Origin: an uncultured Clostridia bacterium
GTDB lineage: Bacteria; Bacillota; Clostridia; Lachnospirales; Lachnospiraceae
Length of the DNA stretch: 64,000 nucleotides
Assembly: GCA_946403295.1 (NCBI GenBank)
Contig: CAMIZL010000003.1
Span: 44,161 to 108,160 of the forward strand
Direction of reading: 5' to 3'
Shown here: piece by piece, positions 50,110 to 58,628 of the stretch
Numbering within the stretch: position 1 is the stretch's first letter
How the letters are laid out: every line of letters starts with the position of its first letter
The notes under the pieces: model-generated
What the model was told of the DNA's origin: nothing
Seen by the model: the letters and a program-made list of their open reading frames with translations, nothing else
The model's database searches: none
Translations under genes and position numbers: made by a program

Positions 50110-51513
50110 TTACCACCAACCGGTCAAACTTCCCAGTCCGCTCCATGCATCACTTACGAAATCGCCCACATCCTCGGCTATATCACATGCACCATCCCAT
50201 GCAGCCTCCGCAAAATCGCAAACAGCATCAACCGTTCCCGAGAAGTCCAGTTCAACTTTTACACCAAATCCGAGTCCGAGCGAAGCTCCGAGATCTGCTG
50301 TAAGTTTTCCGTCTCTGAGACCAAAGTCAGCATGTGCACCTATTCCGAAGTTTACACTGCCCTTAACTCCGACATCGGTACCGAGAATTTTCCCGCCTAC
50401 CTTTGCCGATGCCTCAGCAACGACGGCCTGAGCCTTTCCGCCGACATGAAGAGCAGGATTGAAATTACCGTCTTTGTCAAACAGACCCACATTGGCATCT
50501 GCTCCGACCTCAGCCTTGAGAACATCTACATCAGCCTTCGCGTAAAGACCTGCCATGTCCGATCCCCACTGAGCTTCCGCTTCGGCATGACCGACAGCAA
50601 AGCTTGCGCCCGCTGAAGCACCGATACTGCCATAACCGATATATGCATTAGCCTCAGCTTTACCATAAAACAGGCCTGCCTCGGCACTCGCATGAGTACC
50701 GTCTTTATCTCCGGCCATCGCAGAAGCATCTATTCCGCCAATATAACCTTTTTTCTCTACACCTACCGAGGCAATGGTAACATCGACTCCCTCAAACAAT
50801 TTTTTGTCTTCCGAAGCATCTTTAAATGCCTCTTTTTCTTCTTCGGTTACTGCCTTTTTCCATGATTTTGAAGCCGGATCATATGTATAGTTTCCGCCTT
50901 TATCCTTCCACTTGTTATGAGAATCATTGAAATTTTTGATGTTCTCCATTCCGGGGATGATGTATTTGCCATCCTTATCCTTGAACTTCAGAAGATCGGT
51001 TTTAACCTTAAAACTGTCATCTTTGGTTGACCAACCGTTTGCCTCTAAATCCCCATGGAAAACCGAATCATCATTCCACCATTTTCTAAAGATCTGGAGA
51101 GCGCTGAATGCGTTAAGGCCAAGTGAGAGTCCCGGTGCAAACGGAGACACGATAAAGGCAGGTAAAGCCCAAGGAAGTATATAACTACTGTTTTGAGAAG
51201 CATATGTAAAGAAATCTACCTGTTTCTTCCCTTCAGCCGAAGCCGCAACATAAAATTCATTTTTCTTATACTCTTCAACAATGTTTTGAAGAGTCACGCC
51301 AAGATTTGTGAGATTGACATCCTGATTATATAACTCACTGCAAAGCGTCGACAGCCGGGACGTGATATTCCCGCTTGAACTTCCCAAACTGCTGCCGATA
51401 GAGCACTTTACAGAACTAATCTCATTGATGCAATCATTCAGCAGAACCGCACAATTGATAACCTCATCAGCCGCGTTCAGTGCGGCGCCCGTCTTGATGT
51501 TAAACTCGCTCAT
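50110..51513 (-). CDS. Putative T7SS effector: helical N-domain plus Ala/Gly-rich beta-repeat C-domain
   Basis: N-domain MSEFNIKTGAALNAADEVINCAVLLNDCINEISSVKCSIGSSLG...IVEEYKKNE (YxxxE); C-domain KAEANAYIGYGSIGASAGASFAVGHAEAEAQWG...LGLGFGVKVELDFSG. Confidence 0.6.
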   Translation of the reverse strand: MSEFNIKTGAALNAADEVINCAVLLNDCINEISSVKCSIGSSLGSSSGNITSRLSTLCSELYNQDVNLTNLGVTLQNIVEEYKKNEFYVAASAEGKKQVDFFTYASQNSSYILPWALPAFIVSPFAPGLSLGLNAFSALQIFRKWWNDDSVFHGDLEANGWSTKDDSFKVKTDLLKFKDKDGKYIIPGMENIKNFNDSHNKWKDKGGNYTYDPASKSWKKAVTEEEKEAFKDASEDKKLFEGVDVTIASVGVEKKGYIGGIDASAMAGDKDGTHASAEAGLFYGKAEANAYIGYGSIGASAGASFAVGHAEAEAQWGSDMAGLYAKADVDVLKAEVGADANVGLFDKDGNFNPALHVGGKAQAVVAEASAKVGGKILGTDVGVKGSVNFGIGAHADFGLRDGKLTADLGASLGLGFGVKVELDFSGTVDAVCDFAEAAWDGACDIAEDVGDFVSDAWSGLGSLTGWW

Positions 51514-51616
51514 GGCTCCTCCTTAATATTTATCATTTCACCCTGAATTCCTCATCGGTGTTTTGATCATCCCGGTTATTGATTATCTATTCTTATGTCC
51601 TATTTCTCACTATTTA

Positions 51617-51687
51617 TTTGTATCATATTTTTTTACGTTTGTGTTGAATTCCTGACAGACGACACGTTTTCCTGACAGACGACATGT
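51617..51687 (-). promoter_or_regulatory. Shared promoter/operator module, copy A
   Basis: 20-bp direct repeats at 51648-51667 and 51668-51687; -10-like TGATACAAA 24 nt downstream of the CAAC mark. Confidence 0.6.
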
Positions 51688-51704
51688 CTTGAATAAATAA
51701 GACC

Positions 51705-52502
51705 TCATGTTTGCTTCTTTAATCTTCTCATTTTAATATATACGGGGAGATGGATACAAAGTATCACGATCCCGATGATCAGGAAGATCAGACCGATTCC
51801 GCCGAAACATCCGCCAAATATCATAGTTCCTGTCGCTGATTTGATTTTCTCCGTAGTCTTGATGCCATTCACTGTTTTGGTAACGGTAAGCTCTATCGCA
51901 TCCCCGAGAAGTCCCTTCACGAGGAATGTGGCTCCGATAGTTGAAAAAACCGTTCCGACGATTGAGAAAACACACCCCGTTACAGTTGAAACAACGGGAT
52001 TTACCGACACTCTCAATCCATTGATATGTTCCTTAAAAGTAGTTCTTCTTTTCTTGTAACCGTTTTTTTCAAGCCATTCCTTCACAGGCTTGTGGATCGA
52101 TCCGGATTTAAGTACAAAACCGACGAGTCCCTCTTTGCCGTTCAAATTGTTTTTTCCCAGAACAACCGTCTTCTTATACTCTATCCTTTTTCCGTAAAAA
52201 GCCTCCGCGGCAACGGAAGCTCCTCTTCTCCCATCAGCCATTCCGGCTCTGGCAATAAGATTATCTGCACTGTCAAAATATCTGTATTTTCCGTCCGGTT
52301 CAAGTTTATAATAAACCGCAAATTCCTGTATTTCCTTCGTTACCGATACCCCGGTAAAATATGCGGCGTCCATCCATTTCCAACGTGCAACCACATATTG
52401 TTCCGCACTTATACCTTCTGTTACGATTTCCATCTTATATGGAAGATCCTGTGAATTAAAATAATCCACCATTCTTTGCATATCTATCGCTACATTTTTC
52501 AT
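51705..52502 (-). CDS. Membrane protein with two C-terminal TMs; candidate immunity/accessory protein
   Basis: VVSTVTGCVFSIVGTVFSTIGATFLVKG and MIFGGCFGGIGLIFLIIGIVILCIHLPVYI; paired with effector gene. Confidence 0.55.
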   Translation of the reverse strand: MKNVAIDMQRMVDYFNSQDLPYKMEIVTEGISAEQYVVARWKWMDAAYFTGVSVTKEIQEFAVYYKLEPDGKYRYFDSADNLIARAGMADGRRGASVAAEAFYGKRIEYKKTVVLGKNNLNGKEGLVGFVLKSGSIHKPVKEWLEKNGYKKRRTTFKEHINGLRVSVNPVVSTVTGCVFSIVGTVFSTIGATFLVKGLLGDAIELTVTKTVNGIKTTEKIKSATGTMIFGGCFGGIGLIFLIIGIVILCIHLPVYIKMRRLKKQT

Positions 52503-52529
52503 ACTCTTAATCCCTTGTTTTCAACAAAA

Positions 52530-53933
52530 TTACCACCAGCCGGTCCAACTTCCCAGTCCGCTCCAAGCATCACTTATAGTATCACCTACACTATCAACGA
52601 GATCACACGCGCCATCCCATACAGATTCTGCAAAATCACAGACAGCATCAACTGTACCCGAGAAATCTACATCCAGCTTTAAACTCACTCCAACCCCGAA
52701 GGATGCTCCCACATCAAGGGTTAATTTCCAGTCTCTTAAGCCAACATCCGCATGTGCTCCGATTCCCACATTGACACCCATTTTGACGCCCACATCGGTT
52801 CCGAGAACTTTTGTACCGCCTTTAATAGAGCCCTCCGCCAATAAAGCCTCAGCTTCTCCTTTTACGTGAAGAGCGGGAGAGATTTTTCCTTCCTGATCTT
52901 TTAATCCAAAACGAACATCCACACCAGCTTCGGCTTTCAATGCATCCACTTCACCCTTAACATACAGTCCTGCCATATCAGAACCCCATTGAGCTTCTCC
53001 CTCCGCATGAACAGCAGAAAAACTGGCGCCTGCCGAAACACCTGCACTTAAATATCCAATATAGGCATTTGCATCGGCCTCACCGTAGAAAAGTCCAATT
53101 TCACCACTTGCGTGCGTTCCATCCTTATCACCGATTTCCCTTTCAACATCAATTCCACCTAAATAACCTTTTTTCTCTATACCAGCAGAGGCAATAGTTA
53201 TGTCAACACCATCAAATACCTTTTTGTCTTTGGCCAGATTATTGAATTCTTTTTTTTCTTCATCAGTCAGTGCTTTTTTCCAGGATTTCGTTTTAAAATC
53301 ATAAATATAATCCCCGCCCTTATCTTTCCACTTGTTCTTTTTATCATTGTAATCATTAATCTTTTTCATTCCGGGAATGATGTATTTGTCATCCTTATCC
53401 TTAAACTTCAGAAGATCGGTTTTAACCTTAAAACTGTCATCCTTGGTCGACCAACCGTTTGCCTCTAAATCCCCATGGAGAACCGAATCATCATTCCACC
53501 ATTTTCTAAAGATCTGGAGAGCGCTGAATGCGTTAAGGCCAAGTGAGAGTCCCGGTGCAAACGGAGACACGATAAAGGCAGGTAAAGCCCAAGGAAGTAT
53601 ATAACTACTGTTTTGAGAAGCATATGTAAAGAAATCTACCTGTTTCTTCCCTTCAGCCGAAGCCGCAACATAAAATTCATTTTTCTTATACTCTTCAACA
53701 ATGTTTTGAAGAGTCACGCCAAGATTTGTGAGATTGACATCCTGATCATATAACTCGTTACAAAGTTTTGACAGTCCGGACGAAATATTTGAACTTGCAC
53801 TTCCCAGACTGTAACCTATAGAACTCGCTACAGAACTGATCTCGCTTACGCAATCATTCAGTAAAACGGCACAATTAATTACCTCATCGGCCGCGGTTAA
53901 CGCTGCACCCGTCTTAATGTTAAACTCACTCAA
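52530..53933 (-). CDS. Putative T7SS effector, paralogue of 50110-51513
   Basis: Same length (467 aa) and N-domain; divergent beta-repeat-like C-domain ending SGLGSWTGWW. Confidence 0.6.
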   Translation of the reverse strand: MSEFNIKTGAALTAADEVINCAVLLNDCVSEISSVASSIGYSLGSASSNISSGLSKLCNELYDQDVNLTNLGVTLQNIVEEYKKNEFYVAASAEGKKQVDFFTYASQNSSYILPWALPAFIVSPFAPGLSLGLNAFSALQIFRKWWNDDSVLHGDLEANGWSTKDDSFKVKTDLLKFKDKDDKYIIPGMKKINDYNDKKNKWKDKGGDYIYDFKTKSWKKALTDEEKKEFNNLAKDKKVFDGVDITIASAGIEKKGYLGGIDVEREIGDKDGTHASGEIGLFYGEADANAYIGYLSAGVSAGASFSAVHAEGEAQWGSDMAGLYVKGEVDALKAEAGVDVRFGLKDQEGKISPALHVKGEAEALLAEGSIKGGTKVLGTDVGVKMGVNVGIGAHADVGLRDWKLTLDVGASFGVGVSLKLDVDFSGTVDAVCDFAESVWDGACDLVDSVGDTISDAWSGLGSWTGWW

Positions 53934-53945
53934 ACTATTTAATCC

Positions 53946-54746
53946 TCACTCTATCTCTTTCGATTGTTTTCTTGACTTTTTCAACACCGGTAGGTGAATA
54001 CAAAGTATTGTTATAGCAAACAACAAGAGTATCAAACCAATGCTGCCCATGATCTCACCAAAAATCTTAGTTTCCTCGGGAGAATTCACTATTTCGATAT
54101 GTTCGATCCCATCAATTATTTTCTTTATTTTCACTTCTACGGATTCACCGCGCATACCCATTAATAAAAAATTTACACCAATACCGGAGAATACACTTCC
54201 GGCAATAAAAAAACCACTCCCAACTATAGTCGCGATCAACGGATTAACGGACACCCGCAGTCCATTTATGTGTTCTTTTAAAGTAGTTCTTCTTTTCTTG
54301 TAACCGTTTTTTTCAAGCCATTCCTTCACAGGCTTGTGGATCGATCCGGATTTAAGTACAAAACCGACGAGTCCCTCTTTGCCGTTCAAATTGTTTTTTC
54401 CCAGAACAACCGTCTTCTTATACTCTATCCTTTTTCCGTAAAAAGCCTCCGCGGCAACGGAAGCTCCTCTTCTCCCATCAGCCATTCCGGCTCTGGCAAT
54501 AAGATTATCTGCACTGTCAAAATATCTGTATTTTCCGTCCGGTTCAAGTTTATAATAAACCGCAAATTCCTGAATTTCCTTCGTTACCGATACTCCGGTA
54601 AAATATGCGGCATCCATCCATTTCCATCGTGCAACCACATATTGATCTCCGTTCACACCCTCTGTAACTATTTCCATTTTATACGGAAGATCCTGTGAAT
54701 TAAAATGATCCACCATTCGTTGCATGTCTGCTGCTATATCTTTCAT
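53946..54746 (-). CDS. Membrane protein with two C-terminal TMs, paralogue of 51705-52502
   Basis: Near-identical residues roughly 35-160; divergent TM region. Confidence 0.55.
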   Translation of the reverse strand: MKDIAADMQRMVDHFNSQDLPYKMEIVTEGVNGDQYVVARWKWMDAAYFTGVSVTKEIQEFAVYYKLEPDGKYRYFDSADNLIARAGMADGRRGASVAAEAFYGKRIEYKKTVVLGKNNLNGKEGLVGFVLKSGSIHKPVKEWLEKNGYKKRRTTLKEHINGLRVSVNPLIATIVGSGFFIAGSVFSGIGVNFLLMGMRGESVEVKIKKIIDGIEHIEIVNSPEETKIFGEIMGSIGLILLLFAITILCIHLPVLKKSRKQSKEIE

Positions 54747-54841
54747 ATCTTCCCCATATTCTCCCCATGTATTGTTTTCTATTTCTTCGATCCCGGATCA
54801 AAACCGTTCTAAATCTGATCCTGCTCTGTTTATGATCTACA

Positions 54842-55192
54842 TCAATAAATTATATAATCCGAATCATATACATTGATCTGCACATCCCGAATCTTCGGAT
54901 ATTCTACTTTTCTAATATTTCCCTCGCAAAAGTCACTGACTCTCCTGTCTGTCTTCGAGTACATATCACAAATACTTTCAAGGGCCTGACAAAAACTCAT
55001 CAAAGATTGTTGACAAGAATTAAGCTCATCAATACGCATACCAAGTGAAGAGATTGCTCCATCCATTCCCGACATTCCACGCAGAGATGACCTGACGTCT
55101 TCAAGATTTCCTATCTCGTTTCTGTTTAGTCGAATAAGAGACCTCAATTCATTTGCCGCTTCATTTAATTTTTTCAAAGAAACGCTAAACAT
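54842..55192 (-). CDS. Small helical WXG100-superfamily-like protein lacking WxG
   Basis: 116 aa, heptad-like helices, YSKTD (YxxxD) near end of second helix. Confidence 0.5.
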   Translation of the reverse strand: MFSVSLKKLNEAANELRSLIRLNRNEIGNLEDVRSSLRGMSGMDGAISSLGMRIDELNSCQQSLMSFCQALESICDMYSKTDRRVSDFCEGNIRKVEYPKIRDVQINVYDSDYIIY

Positions 55193-55349
55193 AGATCGTT
55201 CTCCTTTGTAATCGTTTTATGACCCGGTGTAGCAATCTGCATTACTTACTGTTTCCAATTAATTCTTTATTATGTATGGTAAAAGGCCGAGTCAAAGCAT
55301 TATCGATCGCTTCGATTCGGTCATATATCAAGAAAATCAAAAACTACAA

Positions 55350-55394
55350 GTGATTCGCAGCCAAGTGATATGATCACTTACGACTGCGAATCAC
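55350..55394 (-). terminator. Long hairpin terminator after WXG100 cluster
   Basis: GTGATTCGCAG ... CTGCGAATCAC with inner AAGTGAT-atg-ATCACTT; minus strand followed by TTTTTG. Confidence 0.75.
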
Positions 55395-55410
55395 ACTTAA
55401 CTGATCAATA

Positions 55411-55722
55411 TTATGAGATCACGTCAATCGGAAGACTTGATGATAATGCAGCATTTGCATTTTCAGCATCCTTATACTTAGCTGCGATTGCACTAAGATC
55501 ATCAACATGTTCCTGGATCATTCTCTTTAATCTGGTCATGTCGGTATCAAGCTTATTGAACTGAGCCAGGTATGCCGATGATGCTTCACCTTCCCACTTA
55601 CCCGAAAGGCTTCTTACGGTGTTGAGCATCTGAGCTGTAGTATTGTTTGCATTCTGGAATATTCCCTGAAAATAATTAGCGGTTTCAAGCAATTTCTCGG
55701 GCGTAACAAGTAATGTTGTCAT
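55411..55722 (-). CDS. WXG100-family protein
   Basis: 103 aa; SGKWEGEASSAYLAQF; YKDAE (YxxxE). Confidence 0.88.
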   Translation of the reverse strand: MTTLLVTPEKLLETANYFQGIFQNANNTTAQMLNTVRSLSGKWEGEASSAYLAQFNKLDTDMTRLKRMIQEHVDDLSAIAAKYKDAENANAALSSSLPIDVIS

Positions 55723-55755
55723 AATTGTTCTCCTTCTCTGTTATTTTGTCATTGA

Positions 55756-56055
55756 TCAATAATTTCTGGCAGTAGCTGTCGCGGTATTTTCCGCTTCGGC
55801 CTTATCATACATTGTTGCAATTTCCTCGATCGCTTTGCAATATTTGTCGATCAGAGTCATGAAATTGTCCATTTGCATCTTGTCATTCTTTGCAGCATGC
55901 ATGAATGCCTCTTTTGTCTCGCCTTCCCATGTTGCGCCGAGAGCATTTGCACCGTTAATAAATTCCTCTGCCTCATTCTTGAGCTGTCCGTTTAATGCAG
56001 TAAGCTCTGCTTCTGCGTTCCTAAGCTCGCTTGACGTTACTCTGATTAATGCCAT
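55756..56055 (-). CDS. WXG100-family protein
   Basis: 99 aa from MALIRVTSSELR; GATWEGETKEAFM; YDKAE. Confidence 0.88.
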   Translation of the reverse strand: MALIRVTSSELRNAEAELTALNGQLKNEAEEFINGANALGATWEGETKEAFMHAAKNDKMQMDNFMTLIDKYCKAIEEIATMYDKAEAENTATATARNY

Positions 56056-56138
56056 TTTTGTCCCTCCTAATATTATTTTGACTATTTTTTTTATACACAA
56101 TTACAGGTCCGCCTGTAACAATGTTTCAACAACTGTTC

Positions 56139-56546
56139 TTAAAAGTGTCCGCCACCGCCGGTATGTTTGCCGTTCTTTGAAGAAGATTTTGCGGCCTCTT
56201 CCTCTGCTTTTTTCCTGGCTTCCTCGGCAAGGCGTGCGCGATAAGCTCTTTCTTCTTCGATCCTCAACGCTTCCATTTCAGCGTCATAGATATTTTTTGC
56301 TACCGCCCTTATGGTAGATGCAACAGCAGTCACACCGTTGGCTACCGTAACGATCTTGCCGGCTATCACATCACCCTTTGAGACATATTTTTGTGAATTT
56401 TCTCCTTTCCACGCAATTGAAACATCCTGCATGGCGCTCTTTACATTACTGTTGGAGATGGTTCTGATCCTTCCTGCGGTGGTCTCAAGTTTCGAAGCCT
56501 GCTCTTTGGCTTTGGAAAAGTTAAACTCTATCGTTGCTCTGTCCAT
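56139..56546 (-). CDS. WXG100-like protein with charged C-terminal extension
   Basis: IAWKGENSQKYVSKG; tail EEERAYRARLAEEARKKAEEEAAKSSSKNGKHTGGGGHF. Confidence 0.75.
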   Translation of the reverse strand: MDRATIEFNFSKAKEQASKLETTAGRIRTISNSNVKSAMQDVSIAWKGENSQKYVSKGDVIAGKIVTVANGVTAVASTIRAVAKNIYDAEMEALRIEEERAYRARLAEEARKKAEEEAAKSSSKNGKHTGGGGHF

Positions 56547-56564
56547 CTTATACTCCTATATGAT

Positions 56565-56894
56565 TTATGATATCGCATCTGTGGGAAGCGACAGTGCTTT
56601 CGTTACAATTTTGCTTTCCGTAGAATCATATACACCCGCCATCTGTCTTAAATCTACAGGATGTTCGAGAAGACGTTTGAGTATTTCTTCAAGGTCAGCT
56701 TCTCCTGCTTCATAACCGGCTCTGTGAGCATCTCCGCCCGATCCGATCCAATGGCCTTTTGTCTTGTTCATAACGGTTTTTATCGAATCAAACTTCACTT
56801 TGATCCCTTTAACAAGACTTTCAACTTCATCTGCCTGCCGACGTAATACATCGGGAGTTACTTTTATTTCACCTGCTATACTCAAGACTTTCAC
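56565..56894 (-). CDS. WXG100-family protein
   Basis: GHWIGSGGDAHRAGY; YDSTE. Confidence 0.83.
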   Translation of the reverse strand: MKVLSIAGEIKVTPDVLRRQADEVESLVKGIKVKFDSIKTVMNKTKGHWIGSGGDAHRAGYEAGEADLEEILKRLLEHPVDLRQMAGVYDSTESKIVTKALSLPTDAIS

Positions 56895-56904
56895 TCCTCT
56901 CTTT

Positions 56905-57207
56905 TTATGTTCTTATTGCAGAAATGGTATCGCTGATCCCCGCTTCGCATTTATTATACGCATCTTTTGCGAAATCCATACTGTCTATCAGGGATTTGAC
57001 CGTATCACAGAACGATTCAAGCGTAGCCTTATCACTCATAAACTGCGCTCTGAATGCTTCGCTTGCCTCTCCGTCCCACATACTGTCCAAGGTTTGAAAC
57101 TCGGTGAACATTGTCTCAATATCTTTTCTGATTCCTTGCAATTCTGTGGTGATCGAATCTATCTCTGTTTTAAGAGTAATAGTGTTTACACCAATCTCAT
57201 CGCTCAT
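56905..57207 (-). CDS. WXG100-family protein
   Basis: SMWDGEASEAFRAQF; YNKCE. Confidence 0.88.
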   Translation of the reverse strand: MSDEIGVNTITLKTEIDSITTELQGIRKDIETMFTEFQTLDSMWDGEASEAFRAQFMSDKATLESFCDTVKSLIDSMDFAKDAYNKCEAGISDTISAIRT

Positions 57208-57337
57208 ATCTTACCTCCTCTTGATAAACGGTCATTAGCCGCTTCTGATTCCTTGTCATACACACCAATCTTGTGTAGTAGGTTCCTCTTTAGAAGTGTT
57301 TTTATCAATTTTTGATCTCTTGTTTTTTTCTGAAATC

Positions 57338-57408
57338 ACTATAGCATATTTGATTCCGTTTGTGTTGAATTCCTGACAGACGACACGTTTTCCTGACAGA
57401 CGACATGT
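57338..57408 (-). promoter_or_regulatory. Shared promoter/operator module, copy B (upstream of WXG100 cluster)
   Basis: Direct repeats 57369-57388 and 57389-57408; extended -10 TGCTATAGT at 57338-57343. Confidence 0.65.
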
Positions 57409-57478
57409 TTTGATCAAAAATCGACCTCAAAGATTCAAAAAACACTTCAGCTTTTTCATCATCTTTCTGATGTTATCA

Positions 57479-57600
57479 GCCATTTGCCCTGCGTAATGCC
57501 ATACACTGCTTCAACAGTTCCATTATTTAATAGATATCGATATTCAAGACCGTTAGATGCGGTTTTATCGGTTTCTGATCCCTTGTTTTTTTCTGAAATC
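57479..57600 (-). pseudogene. Orphan C-terminal fragment of a lipoprotein family
   Basis: ...GLEYRYLLNNGTVEAVYGITQGKWLITSER* matches tails of the 57722 and 60194 ORFs; no own N-terminus. Left edge approximate. Confidence 0.5.
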
Positions 57601-57671
57601 ACTATAGCATATTTGATTCCGCTTGTGTTGAATTCCTGACAGACGACACGTTTTCCTGACAGACGACATGT
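57601..57671 (-). promoter_or_regulatory. Shared promoter/operator module, copy C
   Basis: Direct repeats 57632-57651 and 57652-57671; extended -10 TGCTATAGT. Confidence 0.6.
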
Positions 57672-57721
57672 TTTGATCAAAAATCGACCTCAAAGATTCA
57701 AAAAACACTTCAGCTTTTTCA

Positions 57722-57880
57722 TCACCTTTCTGATGTTATCAGCCATTTGCCCTGCGTAATGCCATACACTGCATCAACAGTTCCATTATTTAATAGATAT
57801 CGATATTTATGACCGTTTCCCAATTTAACATATAGTTCTCTATTATTTGCATCCACACCTAGCTCTTTGGCTATCATTGT
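57722..57880 (-). pseudogene. Orphan C-terminal fragment of a lipoprotein family
   Basis: KTMIAKELGVDANNRELYVKLGNGHKYRYLLNNGTVDAVYGITQGKWLITSER*, matching the tail of the 60194-60553 lipoprotein but directly abutting the stop of another gene. Confidence 0.5.
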
Positions 57881-57881
57881 T

Positions 57882-58628
57882 TTATTTTTTATAAATCGTT
57901 TCTGTGATCTCAATAAGTTTTTTACTCAACCTATCATATCCGTCCGGGAAAACGTGCTTTCCCATTTCAAAGCCATCGTAAGCATATTTGTGTCCATCAT
58001 CTCCCAAGAAAACAAGTTTCCATCCATAAGAGCGAGTAGAACCAAGTGTGTGATCTTCAATCACTGTATCCCAATCATAAATCTCGTATTCATCCACGAT
58101 ACCGGAAAGGTCTGCATCAAGCCTGTGCTCGTCATACTTATTACTTTTGCCAAGACGATCATTCACATAAAACACTTTCCTTTCAATATCAAAAACAGCG
58201 TCCAGAACATAATCATTCGGATTATATGTATAGCCTATTTTTTTTATCTTCGTTCCCTTGGGTATTCTGTCATTCGTAAGTACCGACAAGATCAAATAAG
58301 TATCATTGTAGTTTTCGTTATAGAAAAGATCATATTCAGTATCATATGCATATTTTGAAAAATTCAGATCCTTAGTTGTTCTTAGATCAACAAAGCTAGA
58401 GAACTCTTCAATATCAATATTTTCTAGCTGTTCCGCGGTAAATCCCGCAACCTCCATCAAAAACTCTCTGTCATCAAGCGATCTATAGTACATTTGATTC
58501 CCCGATTCTAACCCGTGCTTGTCCATTTCAATTCCTTCCTTTTCATGCATACTGTCAGAACTGCTACATGCCAATATAATGCAGCAAAATAATAATATCA
58601 AAAAAGACACAACTACCCTGTTCTTCAT
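57882..58628 (-). CDS. Lipoprotein; candidate immunity protein for adjacent metallopeptidase effector
   Basis: Lipobox LLFCCIILACSSS; overlaps upstream effector by ATGA. Confidence 0.6.
   Translation of the reverse strand: MKNRVVVSFLILLFCCIILACSSSDSMHEKEGIEMDKHGLESGNQMYYRSLDDREFLMEVAGFTAEQLENIDIEEFSSFVDLRTTKDLNFSKYAYDTEYDLFYNENYNDTYLILSVLTNDRIPKGTKIKKIGYTYNPNDYVLDAVFDIERKVFYVNDRLGKSNKYDEHRLDADLSGIVDEYEIYDWDTVIEDHTLGSTRSYGWKLVFLGDDGHKYAYDGFEMGKHVFPDGYDRLSKKLIEITETIYKK

Noticed and set aside
57459-57680. ORF 57459..57680 as a genuine gene
   Set aside because: Its N-terminal part is translation through the 20-bp direct-repeat/promoter module; only the tail matches a coding family, so treated as an orphan fragment.
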